A stretch of 64,000 bases of DNA from positions 57,741,805 through 57,805,804 of the forward strand of contig OX123190.2 in assembly GCA_944739405.2 (NCBI GenBank), in the 5' to 3' direction. Source of the stretch: Euclidia mi. Taxonomy: Eukaryota > Arthropoda > Insecta > Lepidoptera > Erebidae. The notes beneath the pieces were generated by a model. The model was not told the origin of the DNA. It searched no databases and was given only the letters and a program-made list of their open reading frames with translations. A program made the translations under genes and the position numbers. Of this stretch, positions 10,725 to 23,297 are shown in pieces (positions within the stretch are counted from its first letter, which is position 1; each line of letters begins with the position of its first letter).

Positions 10725-12345
10725 GCAAGTTAAAGTTATTTGATCTGTATTTTTCTATTAATAACGCTATTGGCACCATTTACATAAATATTAACTAGTA
10801 AGATAATTATGCTCACTTGTACAAATCTTCATTTGTTCGAAATTTTTTGATTAGACTGAATTCATTAAAATGTATCTTGTAAATTTTACGTTACTAATCG
10901 TATTTAACAGACTTAAATCAAATTTTGCGAGTGGCATTTATTTTAAGATTAGCGTTGTCTATAATAATTGCAGGTGACCTTGCTAAGGTGAATAACCTGA
11001 CAAGACTGAACCGTAGTGAATACATAAAGCATTATTTAGTAATAATAATTTTAAGCCTAAAGAACTGCATTTTTAGATACAATGCTATGCTAGTAGCCGT
11101 GAAAATTCAGACAGTATGTAAAAAATGTGACACCAATAATATATTTCTGACTTAAACAACAAAAACACTTAAAATACAGACCCATAAAACTTTTGTAACT
11201 TGCTCAATGCTAATCAAATAGGCTATTTTTGAAATAAACTTCTGCGGTACCAACTTGACAAAAAAAACAAGAATGAACCAACCATGACCCCGCTGTGTAT
11301 ATTCTTTTCTATGAACAAGCCTCTCTTTCTAGAGAGTTCTGAAGACCGGTTTGCAAAAGTATTCTTATAGTGGATAAAATACAGTGTGGGTTGCAATGCA
11401 ACCACTACATTTAATTAATTATCAAGCAGCTGAATTAATTAAGCAGAAAGGACTAAAAAATACCAAACAAGGAGACACGTATATAATTTATTAAAACAGT
11501 GATAAATCATCCGAAATACATAAAATATTTCAACATAAAAAATTGCCGAAGCCTAACGAAAATATTACCATTAACAAAATTATTATCAATCATTTCAATT
11601 TAGATATCAACAAACACGTACATCCATTAAATAGATTGATCAATTTAAATAATTATCAATTACTTGAAAGCAATGCGTTTAAGCAACAACATTGATTATG
11701 AAATAGCTATAGATAGCTTTCATAAATTATAGGAACACGATACCGCATGTTAGTTTTCTAATGGTAAACAATAACAATATATAAAATTTATTAACAGTCA
11801 TGTCATCGGTGCAATACCGGATCTGGTAACAGGCTATAAAACCAAGTCGGCTTATCCCCTTATGACATGATGATACCAGCGTCGTAAAATATCGAAAGCT
11901 TTTAATGCGCCGTCATAAACGAGAATACTGACTGGTACGATCAGCAACGACTTATCTACAACTTATTTCAACCCTTTTTTCTATAAGTCTACTTTGGGTG
12001 TTAATAAGAAGTAAATATGGATGTAATTATAGGGTATCCATAGGTAAATGGAGCTCGGCCGATCCCTACGTGAGCTCTGGTTTTGATTGGAGATCGAATT
12101 TTATAAAATGAATAAGATCATGATAGTTCGAAACTGGATGCTCATTTTACGGTGAAACAGTAGAAAGAGACAATAAGCATAGCAAAATAGTTTATAAAAC
12201 AGTAATTCTTTATGAGTTGTCTATTACTTCAAAACACTTAGTTATTATATTCATAGCGGCATCGGCACTGCAATTTACCAAAAATAGTTAAAGTCAAAAT
12301 CAAAATCCTTTATTCATTTAGATCACAAAGTGACACTTATGAACG
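10725..12345. other. No gene seen; small repeat relic at the end
   Basis: AT-rich, with chance frames only (10,925-11,155; 11,223-11,405). 12,292-12,345 (AAAGTCAAAATCAAAATCC, TTTATTCATTTAG, GACACTTATGAACGTC) is a familiar dispersed retroelement tail, minus orientation, abutting the inverted-repeat element at 12,346. Confidence 0.4.
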
Positions 12346-13001
12346 TCAAAGGAGATGTTTCCTTTTTGTATGGAACTCTGGCTACAAAATGTACCATTTT
12401 AAAAATCCTAGGAAATTAACCCATAAACATAATTAAACTAAAATATCCAGGTTAAAATAGTTTTGAAGTAAAAAAAAAAATATTTGACGTCTATCTCAAC
12501 AATCATGGCGTAATATTGTGACATTTGCAAATGACGTTTTATGAAAATATACACAAAAAATAATTGTCAAGTGTTAACGACAAAATGTCAAAACGAATAT
12601 TTCGTTCCGAAATGCACAGGACCTGTAAGATCAGTGCAGTTTTATAACTATTTTTTACCTTAAGATAGGCCTCTAACGATTATTCTAAATTATTTTTATT
12701 GTAGTCGCAGTGTGCTGCAATTGAGGTATACATAACTATTTCTTTTTTATACATCTTTTTGTTATTTACCTTCTGTCATTTCATCTCGTAGGTTCTGAAC
12801 GCATTATGTATCATGCTACAATCCAATATTCCGCCATATTGAATATGGCAAGAACATAAAAATATTTTTATATTCTATGATCTCAAATATGAATAAATTC
12901 TTTAATAATATTTTTACCAGATTTTTGATATTTTAAGGTTTAACCCCAATTTTTTAAGGTATGGTACGTTTTGTAGCCAAAAATGAAACATCTCCTTTGA
13001 A
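12346..13001. repeat. Inverted-repeat (MITE-like) element, about 655 bp
   Basis: The left end TCAAAGGAGATGTTTCC, then GGCTACAAAATGTACCA, is mirrored on the minus strand from 13,001: TTCAAAGGAGATGTTTCA, then GGCTACAAAACGTACCA. The left arm has 12 extra bases between the two blocks. Weaker inverted similarity continues inward for roughly 60 more bases. The interior has no coding frame. No target duplication was found. Confidence 0.5.
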
Positions 13002-13496
13002 ACATTATTACTTTATGCTTCTACATTTACATTTACTGCCTCGTTTTTACATTACATAGTTTACCTGCCTAAATATTAGGAAAACAACAGAAATCAAACT
13101 ACTGAATGAAACACTAAAGAAAGTAAATAAAAACTTCAAAAATCATGCAACAATGAACTAAAACATACTCAAACCAGAATATAAATACTGATCCAATAAG
13201 ATACTATCTATTCATATCGACTGTATTGCATAAAGTAGGTATGTATTTTTGTACAAAACTGGGTAATCAGATTTGTATCAATTATCAAGAAGTTTATTAG
13301 GCGTGACATGCATATAATTATTATCATGCACCAACAAACTTGACTACAACATACAGCGCGATGGAACGTTGGTAACGAGGTAACATCAAACGTAAACAAA
13401 ATAGAGTTTTTCGTACTAATGCGTTAATCTCAGGCACCACCAATGAGGGTTTGAAAACGATTATTTCATTTGGTAGCAGAAGGTAAATGTATAGCT

Positions 13497-13712
13497 GAGG
13501 AAGGGGAAGATCTAGCCGGACGTTCTCTGACCAGATTGGAGACATCCTAAAAAAAGGCCAGGTTAGAAGTACCCTTAACCTAAGAGCAAGCATAAGAAAT
13601 TTATATGAGAGTGAATGAAGCAAGAGAGATATGTTAGGATCGTCGGTAATGGCGTTCCTTAGCCTCTGTCTACCCCTTACGGGCAACAGGCGTTAGTCTA
13701 TGTATGTATGTA
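13497..13712 (+). pseudogene. 3' fragment of the 26-kb LINE family, 13-bp TSD
   Basis: It is flanked by TAAATGTATAGCT at 13,484-13,496 and 13,713-13,725. The sense strand encodes GRGRSSRTFSDQIGDIL and KGQVRSTLNLRASIRN, then a stop and a frameshift, then a match to the ...NEAREIC... end of the ORF at 26 kb. It finishes in a TATG-rich tail. It is a heavily 5'-truncated, decayed copy. Minus-strand frames here (13,208-13,686) are shadows. Confidence 0.8.
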
Positions 13713-13725
13713 TAAATGTATAGCT

Positions 13726-16700
13726 ATGATATGAATTACATCAGGGTCCTAAGACATCGACCAAATATATAGCAAAGCAAGAAAAATAAAATCCCTTGGC
13801 AAGTAAAAGATAGATGTTTTACTTCCCTAGGGAGTTTGAGTTTTCTTAGATTGCACTATATAGGCCACTATAATTTTAATAATAATTATCATTCCGTCCA
13901 TTTGATTATGCCTTTAGAACTACATATACATCACGCTGACAGCTCATGCTTTGATACAGAAATATTACATCTTCTCAAAATATCACTCATGGTAAACGCT
14001 AAGTCGTTTACGATGAGTGATGAACCACATATGTTAGCGGACTCTGTCGAATGTCTGGCGCCCGCGTTATGCTATGACAAAATGGTGAGACGTTTACATG
14101 CAAATTAACAACATTTGCAACCGAAATTACGGCTATTCTATTGTATTCATAGTTTTATGTAATTTTGTTAAATAACAGGCGAAAACATGTATTTATAACC
14201 GAGTATTCGTATGTAACGACATTTTTTTATTACACTATAATGCAAGGTTATTTCATTAATAGCCTTCGTATTACCTTCAACTTCATTATGTATACATTCC
14301 GTAATAATGAAATGCTCCTTTGGTAAGTGAAATCGACTTATTATGATTTTATAAGTTATTAATACAAAGCATGTACGCCAATAAGTTAATAGTTTTTAAT
14401 GATAATTACATAGCATAATTCATTTCGGTTAAATATATTTAATTTTCCAAATCCGTTGAACCGTTGTTTGCGTGCGACAGGCAATTAATATATTAAAGAA
14501 ATTTATATCATAATAAACGTCTGCAGCATAGATACAATGTGTATGCATCGGCCAATTGGCACATATCGATAATGTCAAATGGCGTTTTCCTTACTAAATG
14601 GCATTATTATGCCATATGCAGCAGTTTCCAATGTATTGGTCCACCGCCAAACGCCTGGGGAAATGTGTAGGACTAGTGCCTTTGGGCCAATTTATTGGTA
14701 CTCTAATGTGCCACTATTATTGTAATGGTGACTTTAGATATAATACCAGTGACAAATATCGTAGTACGGTATGAGGGGAATGCTGGCGTGCCAGCGTACA
14801 TCGTGATATCCCTGGGAATGTCTTGCATAGGCTACGTTCATACAATACTAATGGTATAAGTCAATGTAGCAACGCTGGCATTTTGTTGGGCTGTAAATTG
14901 GCAATCCAGACTTTGAACGTTAGTATATACTACAAATACACAATACTTGTCAGAAGAACTGATCAAATCATAGTCTTAAGCTGAGTTTCCAGATATGAAA
15001 AATTGGCCACTTTTGAAATGTCACCACGTGTCAGTGACAAAAGAATGTCTAATTACCTTGCGTTAGCAACAAAAATTGTAAACAAATGTTGGTAACCGTG
15101 GTTTTGTTTTGCACGCTTGATGCCATATTCTGACAATGTTTTGAGAATTAGTTGGAGACAGTTCAGTATCGTCGGAGACAGCTAGTTGCCAAATAAATTG
15201 TTTTTCAAATTGTTGGTCATTTGTTCGAGTTTGGTGTAGATACAACGGAAACAAAAGTTGGTGAATTTTTTGAGAGTTGCCATAACTTGGAAACACAAAA
15301 TTTGACGATCATATGTTTGTAAAGCTAAAATCGAGAAATCCCTATACTGACGAAAATGAGTATTAATTTGTTTTCAATGAGAACTATTAATGTCATTGAC
15401 GCCAGTAAGCATCTAGTCTACATATTAAAAGGCAGATCCCATAACACTATTGTATCCACATTAAACAAATTAATTTTGATAAAATAGGCGACTAAACTTT
15501 GCAAGAATGATGGTAAATCGGAGATAAACGACGGCGACGTTATAATGCTCCTACTAAAAGCATATTTTGCCTCAAGCATGAGTTAGTTGTCAATGGTAAA
15601 ACATCAATCGCTGTCGGCATCTCTACATAAACCACAACAGCTGACATGAACTGCCTGCCGTAATGATGAAGTAAATTTTCTTTTTAATGTTTAAGTAAGC
15701 AGAAACAGGCTCCTAATGGACATTACCCCAGATTACCCCTTTCGTCTTTCAAGGTTAATATCAAAAGAGCACGAGTTAATATGGGATAACGCAATATCTT
15801 TGATCAAGTACTGAGATCCTAAAAGTACAATTCAACAGGTTGCTGATAAAATTGATTGATTGCATCAACTTTTCGCCGAATGAACAATATTAATGCGCGT
15901 TGAACAAAATGTTAAAAGTAAGAACAGCAATGGCCCCGAGACCAAAATTGGAATGGATGCAGCAGTATAAGGCAAGTTCGATCCCACGGCAAGTTTCAAA
16001 GAGTTTTCAATTGAAGGTTTTGCTTTACGAAGCCTACCAGCAACCCTAGCTTCTTTGTACTATTTGAGGGAAGGTTTATTATACCCTGACTTTCGTATTC
16101 GGAACATATTTCTCATATCGCCCGACGATACTAATTCGTATGGATGTTCACGTGTCGAATAGGTAGGCTACACTTTGATGAGTTCGAACGAATTTGTATT
16201 CGTGCGAGCAATCTCGTACGAATGAGGAACTAATACGCTAGGATTATATATAGACTAGTTGTTAACTAATAAACAGAACAGTACATACACGAAATGTTAA
16301 GGTATTTAGGAGATAAAATGGAAGTTAAAGACCAAATATATGGTGCGTTGAGATCGATATTTAATCGCTTTAAGATGATAGTAATCTCCAACAAATACAT
16401 ATACTTAAGATTTAAACTCAAAAACTTCGTCATGATAAATAATGCCTGTTTTCTATACATACTCTAAACTGCCAAAAAGTACGCGTATGTTTTTTTTAAA
16501 GTGAGTAAAATAGTAGCAGTACCTTCTAACTGGTATTTATCAATTGTTAAAAATCAAAACTAAGTGTGTTTAATATCGCTCATGTTTTATAATATAATAT
16601 AAGTTACTATTTTACACAATAAAGTAAGAAAACTATAAAAGTTTGTTTTATTTTCAATCGACCAATAATTTTGCGAGAAAATATTACTTACATTTCACAA

Positions 16701-16789
16701 TTATATTAAACCAGCGGCCTATTTTCTTATATAAATAACAGAAAATATTTTAATGAAATGCTACCGTCTAATGCCTATTTTATAGATAA
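13726..16789. other. No gene proven; hairpins and short open frames
   Basis: A hairpin at 13,982-14,021 has 17-nt arms (16 paired) around CTAAGT. A near-palindrome GCTGGCGTGCCAGC lies at 14,782-14,795. A 10-bp inverted pair lies at 16,199-16,222. The minus strand is open from 15,296 to 15,063 but is rich in GTTGG-like motifs and has no good acceptor. A short plus frame at 15,931-16,050 starts MAPRPKLEWMQQYKASS, in GC-richer DNA; it may be chance. Confidence 0.35.
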
Positions 16790-16994
16790 CTAGTCGACGC
16801 CAGCGGCTTCGCACGCACATATTTTAGAATTGCCCATTTTGCCCGATTCCGTGGGAATTTCGGGAAATCCCTTCTTAGTGCACCCCTACGGTCCCCAAGG
16901 AACATACATACCAATTTCAGCTACCGGCGCCCAAAGTTTCGGCTGTAGCGTGTCTGTCAGTCAGTTAGTAACGCAAGGATTTTATATATTAAGA
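16790..16994 (-). mobile_element. Non-autonomous Helitron, family C (205 bp)
   Basis: On the minus strand it begins A|TCTTAATATATAAAATCC and ends GCGTCGACTAG|T, with a GC hairpin (GCGTGCGAAGCCGC) before the end. It is homologous along its length to 1132-1338. Confidence 0.75.
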
Positions 16995-17199
16995 TATTTC
17001 AGACTGGAGTAATATAAACACTATCGCATGCAAAGTTCTTGAAGGTAAAAACACTTCGTGACTAAAATCTCGAATGTATCGTCAGCAGTCTCATAATTCA
17101 ACTGATCTTATTGGTTCTATTTTATAGAACTAATATGAAGTCGAATCTTTTAAAATTATGTTAATCGATTCGACCACCTAGACAGCAAAAAATATGATA

Positions 17200-17861
17200 C
17201 TAGCTTTTGTCCGCGGCTTTGCGCGTTGATGTCGCGATAACATAAATTTAGTTTCAGTCTCAAGTTGTGTGAAGGCACTCCTGATTAGTCTAAAGAGTTC
17301 AGAAACTCTATAGAGTACAAAGTAATTCGCATCCATGACATTATCTACCATTATATATATATACCGAATATAATAATATGATGTATATCTATAAACACTT
17401 TCGCATTTATATTATTAGTAGAGAAAATCGTTTCAGCCGTTTAAGCGTAGTCTATAATTATTATTATTAGTTAATATATGCGAATAATGTAATCACCGTT
17501 GTCACCGTGCACAATATAACAATATGTATGACATAGACTAATACATTATACCTAACTGGAAAATGTATGATGTGACAGTACTGACAGATAGTACATGCGC
17601 AGCAGTCAACTTACAGCGCAGCGCATGCGTTCTTACTTCCAAGAAATAAATTTGTGCCGTAAGCGTAGGTAGGTACAAAGTTCTACCCTCCCTAAAATCC
17701 CTCCCAGTTTAATTTTTGCAACTTATGGTAGCCTATGTCCGTCTCCATGGTCCAATAGATCTCTATATTAAATTTCAACAAAATTGGTTCAGCCGTTTTA
17801 GCGTGAAAACGGAACATACATACATACATACACACTTTCGAATTTATAATATTAGTAGGGA
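17200..17861 (-). mobile_element. Non-autonomous Helitron, family A, complete (662 bp)
   Basis: On the minus strand it runs A|TCCCTACTAATATTATAAA ... CCGCGGACAAAAGCTAG|T. It includes the CGCTAAAACGGCTGAACC block, the GGAGACGGACATAGGC block, a second AAACGGCTGAAACG block and the ACAACTTGAGACTGAAAC block. It is the most complete uninterrupted family A copy in the window and the reference used for the other copies. Confidence 0.8.
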
Positions 17862-17866
17862 TTAAT

Positions 17867-18139
17867 GAATTGTTAATTATCGCTTGTCCCGTGCCTCGGA
17901 GAGCACGTTAAGCCGTCGGTCCCGGTTGTCATGAAGATCTTTGACAGTCGTTATAGGGCGTCAGTACCTTCTAAATAAGTTGACACTAGTCTAAACCATG
18001 AAATATCGCTATCCCTTCGGGTTACGGAGGTCAGACAGGCAGTCGCTCCGTGGAATAGCTAATATTCAGCCAAATCCGGTTAGACTAGAAAGCGGACCCC
18101 AGATTGAAACTGGGATAACGCTAAGAGAAAGAAAGAAGA
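17867..18139 (+). mobile_element. Retroelement (SINE or truncated LINE) with 13-bp TSD
   Basis: It is flanked by AGTAGGGATTAAT at 17,854-17,866 and 18,140-18,152; the target is the 5' terminus of the Helitron at 17,200-17,861. The body carries CCGTGCCTCGGAGAGCACG, CGTCGGTCCCGGTTGTC, GACACTAGTCTAAACC, GGTCAGACAGGCAGTCGC and AAATCCGGTTAGACTAG, with a GAAA/GAAG-rich tail. Relatives lie at 9,965 (+), 28,994 (-) and 38,030 (-). Confidence 0.75.
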
Positions 18140-18152
18140 AGTAGGGATTAAT

Positions 18153-19826
18153 TGGCTTTGTCAAAAACTAAAAGAATTGAGCGTTGTAAAGCAAAATAAG
18201 TTACAATATAAAGTAACCCTATATAACAATGATTATATATACGTGCTTAATTGCATAAGGAGTTTCTCTATAATAGATTGTAGCGTTTAGAATATTTTGT
18301 TAAAGTGTTTAGCTTGAATATTTTTGTCATGTTGTAATGCTGTAATTGTTGAAGAACCTAAAAAAATAAAAAAACAATGCAATTATCTTCTTTTGTTGGA
18401 ACACCAACACAAGATAATTCTATTGTTTATGTGCTCTTTATTATAATCTCAGGTGAATCTACCGCATCGAAAACTATAGTATAATAGTAGTATCTACGTA
18501 TTGCAAAACGTATAAGCCTCTACATCACTTTGATTTAGTATAATTATGTAGATATAGTATACACTCTAAATATAGCATAGACCAGAAATATACCTATATC
18601 CAATTAAAAAGTGACCTTTAAGTTTAAAGGGTAATATGCAAAATGAATATAGCTCAACCTAGTTTTAAATTCATTTAAATTAAAAGTCCAACCTATAAAA
18701 ATCAGACCAAATTCCAGAATTTTGTAATTGGGCGTCTCGTTTTCACATTTCGTATCGATAAATGCCGTTTATATTTCAATAACGTTACAACAGTTAATTA
18801 CCGATCTATCAAAGATTTGTACAAAATCAAAAGGGATTTATATGACTTCCAGTGTACGATTTCATTGAATCTCAGACAGCGATTATCTCGAACACGACAT
18901 CTTCTTAAGATAATCGGCGCGTCAGTAAAATTAACGATCCCTGAACTTATTCCCTCGTAAATCATTTAACGTGCGACGGACGGATTCCGTATCCGTGTCA
19001 AACTGCTCATAAATTGTACACCGATAAATCATCACAGAACTAATCCCATTCGAGCTCCAGATTGAGCTATCTATAACAAAAAAATTGTATACAAATTTCA
19101 GACCGAAATGTCAATTAATAAGCGTCGAAATTTACAACCTATCGATCTTATTTACTTTAATATAAAAGCTATTATTGTTTGTATTCCCATATTGTTTACT
19201 GCGGAAGGTTTACAATCACGGCACCGAGAGAGGTCAATGCTTACATCTCATGCATCACTTAACTTGATCCAACGATCGTGCCTCCACATAAAGCAAGTTG
19301 TTAAAAACCACTTAAATTCCCACATTCCGTTCACACAACGTTCGGAAGATAAGACGATTTGAATTATTTGAGATTTAGGTCGCATCTAAACAAATCTAAT
19401 AGAATTCTGATGCTGCAAATTGTTGGTTGAAATCAGAAGGCCAATTCTCGTATTTAACAGACACTGACACTGAATTTTGACTGAACTGCGATTTAATTTT
19501 GAAGTGACTCACAATTGGTATTCTGCTCCACTTAATCTCCTTATAGTATAATTTCGATATATTCAATTTAAAATCTCTTGTTGATCTTAGAGGTAATGTC
19601 AAAAACTCAAAAACAAAAACATGAATTTTGCCATTGTATGGGAAAATACATTAATAGGAATGGTTATTGGATGCCAATACGTTTACATGCCAAATTAAAA
19701 TTAATATACAACTAAGTAATAAAATTTCGGTAAGTAAATATATTGGTTCCTTGGATCGTGTGAATTATTTTCAATAGGTATTCAATAATTAAAAAATTTA
19801 ATATTCAATAATAGAAATAATTCAGA
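18153..19826. other. No gene or clear repeat
   Basis: AT-rich sequence; frames at 19,108-19,362 (+) and 19,396-19,602 (-) have no supporting signal. Confidence 0.4.
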
Positions 19827-20845
19827 CATTATAAAGATTTTAACGATGGTAACGTACAATTGGGTTTTTTAATTCGTTTTTTCCTCCTGATAATTTTATC
19901 TCATTTGTTGAATTTCTCGAGCAAAAGTTTCGCGAATAGGTATTTCGATCTTGAAATAAATATTGTCAATGCTGGCAACGAAATACTTAACATGTTTGCA
20001 TGTTGTCCACCAGGATCTCCTAGCCAGATCCCCCAGAGGATCCTCGTGAACTCATTAGTTGTGAAATTGTATAAAAGCAATTAACGTTTACAAAACCAGT
20101 GACTATCAGAAAGTTATCAGCGATCGATAGGGATTACAAAAATCAGGTGCATGCGATTTTCGACCTTATTGACGTAACTCAGAATTTATAATTTTAATAA
20201 CGTATCAATGTCAGAAAGCAAGAAAATACCAAAAAGAAGTTTATCATGAATTGTCAATAAGGTCGAAAATCGCATGCACCTGTTTTTTGTAAGCCCTATC
20301 GATGGTTGATCATTTTATAGTCATTTGTTTTGTAGACATGAATTTGTCTTACACAATTTCTTTTTAAACTTATTTTAGATACCTATCCCCGTGGTAAAAC
20401 TAGTGGCACATAATAGCTAAAGGCGATTCCTATGTTTATTAGCAAAATAGATCATAAATATTACCAGAAAAATATTCAACACTATTAGTGGTATCGTTGG
20501 GCATGTCAAATAAATCACGTCATCACGTCGTGTCCTTGGTAACAAATGTATATTTTTATTCCGTGCTTTTAAAAGTATCAGGTGCATGCTTTTTTGGTTC
20601 CACTCGCTATTTTATTTACAACTGTACTTCTGCCGTATAGCGAATCGGTCGAGTCCAAGAATCTGCCCAATTCACGAATCTGTCGAGTTGGGAATCTGCC
20701 GAATCACGAATCTGTCCATTCCAGAATATGTCGTATACCGAACAAGCGATTTGTCTTAACCTATTGTGACAACCCTACCAAAATAGGTAACAAATTTACA
20801 AGCTCTTAAGAAGCTGTTTCTCTGTTTGGTTTATTTACTCATGTG
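19827..20845 (+). repeat. ~1-kb dispersed element, copy 1
   Basis: It is collinear with 40,246-41,211 from CATTATAAAGATTTTAAC to TTATTTACTCATGTG. It contains a long inverted repeat (20,124-20,303), a motif CAGGTGCATGC repeated outside it, and a degenerate ~17-bp minisatellite (GAATCTGYC...) at about 20,640-20,735. An open frame at 20,582-20,809 of about 75 codons is shared with copy 2. Relative to copy 2 it has about 57 extra bases near 19,990-20,047. No terminal inverted repeats or TSD are evident. The superfamily is unknown. Confidence 0.7.
20124..20303. repeat. Long inverted repeat inside the ~1-kb element
   Basis: Arms at 20,124-20,174 and 20,253-20,303 match at 49 of 51 positions, starting ATCGATAGGG and including CAGGTGCATGCGATTTTCG. 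In copy 2 the same pairing extends outward with decreasing identity (TGACTAT, TTTACAAAAC, GAAATTGTGTAA), to arms near 130 nt. Confidence 0.85.
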
Positions 20846-22785
20846 GTTATATTATGTACGATGGTATCATGTGAAAAAACTAGAAATACCTTAACTGCTC
20901 AACTAATAATTAGCAGAATACCGTTCACACTAGTTCACACTTGGTTCAACTTTCGATGTAGTCCCGATCTCATTCAAGTGTCAGTTAAGTTACGAGAATA
21001 CCATTTATGACGCCGAGACTAGATCGATATTGGAATTTGAACAAATATAATTACCAGAATTGGCCTTCAGAACAATACTGTCAATTATTCGAATAATTCT
21101 GGGTGTTCAAATTTAACGAGAGACCGAATAGCATTTCACAGTATCTGAATTGAAAACTTGATTTTGATCCACAAATTAGGGGCAGAGAATTGTTTGGAAA
21201 CTGAGAGAATAGACATTTCAAATTATTTTCTAGTTAATAAGAAGATATGAATTACGTCTTCACGTCGTATCGTCGGTACAGTCCTGTGAAGTTTTATTAC
21301 TGAAGCTAATATCCGTCATGGTAAATTATAAAGCAATTTGGAAACATTATTTACACTAACGAAAACAATTTTATATTCACTCAACATTAAAACAATATAA
21401 ATTGATTAAAAAGCTTTGGGAGAACGGTCTACACTGATTATTTAAAAAAGCTAAGTCGAAGAGAAAGCCATTCAGGTTCCCACAAGCAGCAACGATTTAT
21501 TAATCAATTTGCTTCGATTCCGAGAATCATTTCTCAAATTGGCAATTGAAGAGCTCTACGGTGGGTAGAAATCCGTGGAGTACGTGTTGGAAACTTTCCA
21601 AGTTTCGTAATTCTCAAGACTATGTCAAAGTTCATATGCAAAGCAGAAATGTCTATTGAGGCTTACTAGTCTAGCAGGAGTCCGGCGATCGCATATTATA
21701 ATTCATCCATCATCATCTATAGGTACGTACCTGCGAACAAAAAATATTTGTTACGTAAAATCTTAAAATATAATCATCTTCTTGTACACAATATATGAAT
21801 ACTACCGACGTGTCGTCACGAATATACAACACGATAAGATGGATGTTTATGTTACGCTTAGTTAACTGTTTGCATGTGAAGCATATATTAATATATTAAT
21901 ACACAAAACCTAAACATATTATCTTTTGGTTGAAATGGTTGAACCAACCATAGAGAATCATCAATGCATTTATTAAAAAGACCACATTGGTATAATATAA
22001 CACAGAAAATAACAATACAAGTTTAAGGATTACCTATGTACAAATTAATGAATTGTTATTAATTAAATACCGGTTTTACTTTGATAAAACTTGTGAATTT
22101 ATTATTATTGGCTGAAGAAGGGAAATAAATTATTTTTACCCAATGAATAGATTTTATGTTAATAGGTACATAAGAGTATAGTTTAAAGCATTAAGCTACG
22201 GCCTTTTTCTGTGGTTGAAGTCTACGAAAAAATTAAAATGAAACTCATAAGCAACGAAGTACCGAACCGATACATACACAAAAAATATTAAATACTACCT
22301 TGAGATGCTTCAAATACTGTTAAAAATAAGGAAGTCAGAACTATAAAATCCTTCAAACGCACATCTATGTTTAGAGTGATTACATGCTTAAAATAATGGC
22401 TTAATTTTGACTGTAAAATTTAATCACTATTATTTCCCCCAATAATCATGGTTGAGTTCAACGAAGATATAAAAGGAAATCTAAATTCTCTATATTATAC
22501 AAAATGAGCGGTTGTATTATCATCAAAAGATTGAGGAACACTTGATTCGAATAAGCTATTTGAACCCGTGATCGAATCAAGACAAGCTCACTTAAATTCA
22601 CTTTCATCCCAAGTAAACAAAAGCCGTTCAGAAACAGAATAGCATCGTTGTCGAAGTGAGAATACAAATAAAAAAAACTTAGATTTGCTTAACAAACCGT
22701 GGCTGGGACGCGTTTATCTATCTATTCACGCCCACTAGCCGTGATAATGCGCTGCTCGAATTACAATGCTTGTTTGGTAAGAAAA
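20846..22785. other. No gene seen
   Basis: AT-rich sequence with no credible frame or named repeat. The motif pair GAATACC...CAGAATTGGCC at about 20,995-21,065 recurs at about 27,790-27,860 and may be a short dispersed repeat. Confidence 0.35.
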
Positions 22786-23297
22786 AATTGGGCAAGTGCG
22801 AGTCGGACTCGCGCACGAAGGGTTCCGTACCATCATCTATAAAAGAAAATCACGTTCGTTGTATGTATACTTAAATACTTTATAAGTTTCTACCTGTTTA
22901 TTAAGATCGAGTAACAAATTGCTTAAAAATTACGTTTGTTGTATGGGAGCCCCCCTTTATTATTTACTTTTTTTAATTTTAATTATTTATTTTGAAAGGT
23001 AATATACAACTACATATTCTGTGAAAATTTAAAGCGTCTACCTGTTACAATTAGTAATTTGTATAATATAATATTTTATTTTTAGTATTTGTTGTTATAG
23101 CGGCAACCGAAATACATAATTTGTGAAAATTTCAGCTTTCTAGCTATCATGGTTTATGAGATACTGCCTGGTGACTGACAGACGGACAGACGGACAGACG
23201 GACAGACGGACAGACAGACAGACGGACAGACAGACAGACAGCGGAGGCTTAGTAATAGGGTTCCGTTTTTTACCTTTTAGGTACGTAACCCTAAAAA
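22786..23297 (+). mobile_element. GACA-microsatellite dispersed element, copy 1
   Basis: It starts AATTGGGCAAGTGCGAGTCGG, continues GAAGGGTTCCGTACCATC, GTTGTATGGGAGCCCCC and GTTGTTATAGCGGCAACC, then a (GACGGACA)n/(GACA)n run at about 23,176-23,241. It ends GGGTTCCG...GTAACCCTAAAAA, forming a terminal hairpin. Copy 2 is at 31,037-31,584. This is a very common lepidopteran interspersed repeat whose class I leave open. Confidence 0.75.

Noticed and set aside
15063..15296. Minus-strand exon
   Set aside because: Open for 77 codons but with a poor acceptor and internally repetitive GTTGG-type sequence.
23160..23245. CRISPR-like array of short repeats
   Set aside because: It is a simple GACA/GACG microsatellite inside a dispersed element, with no spacers.
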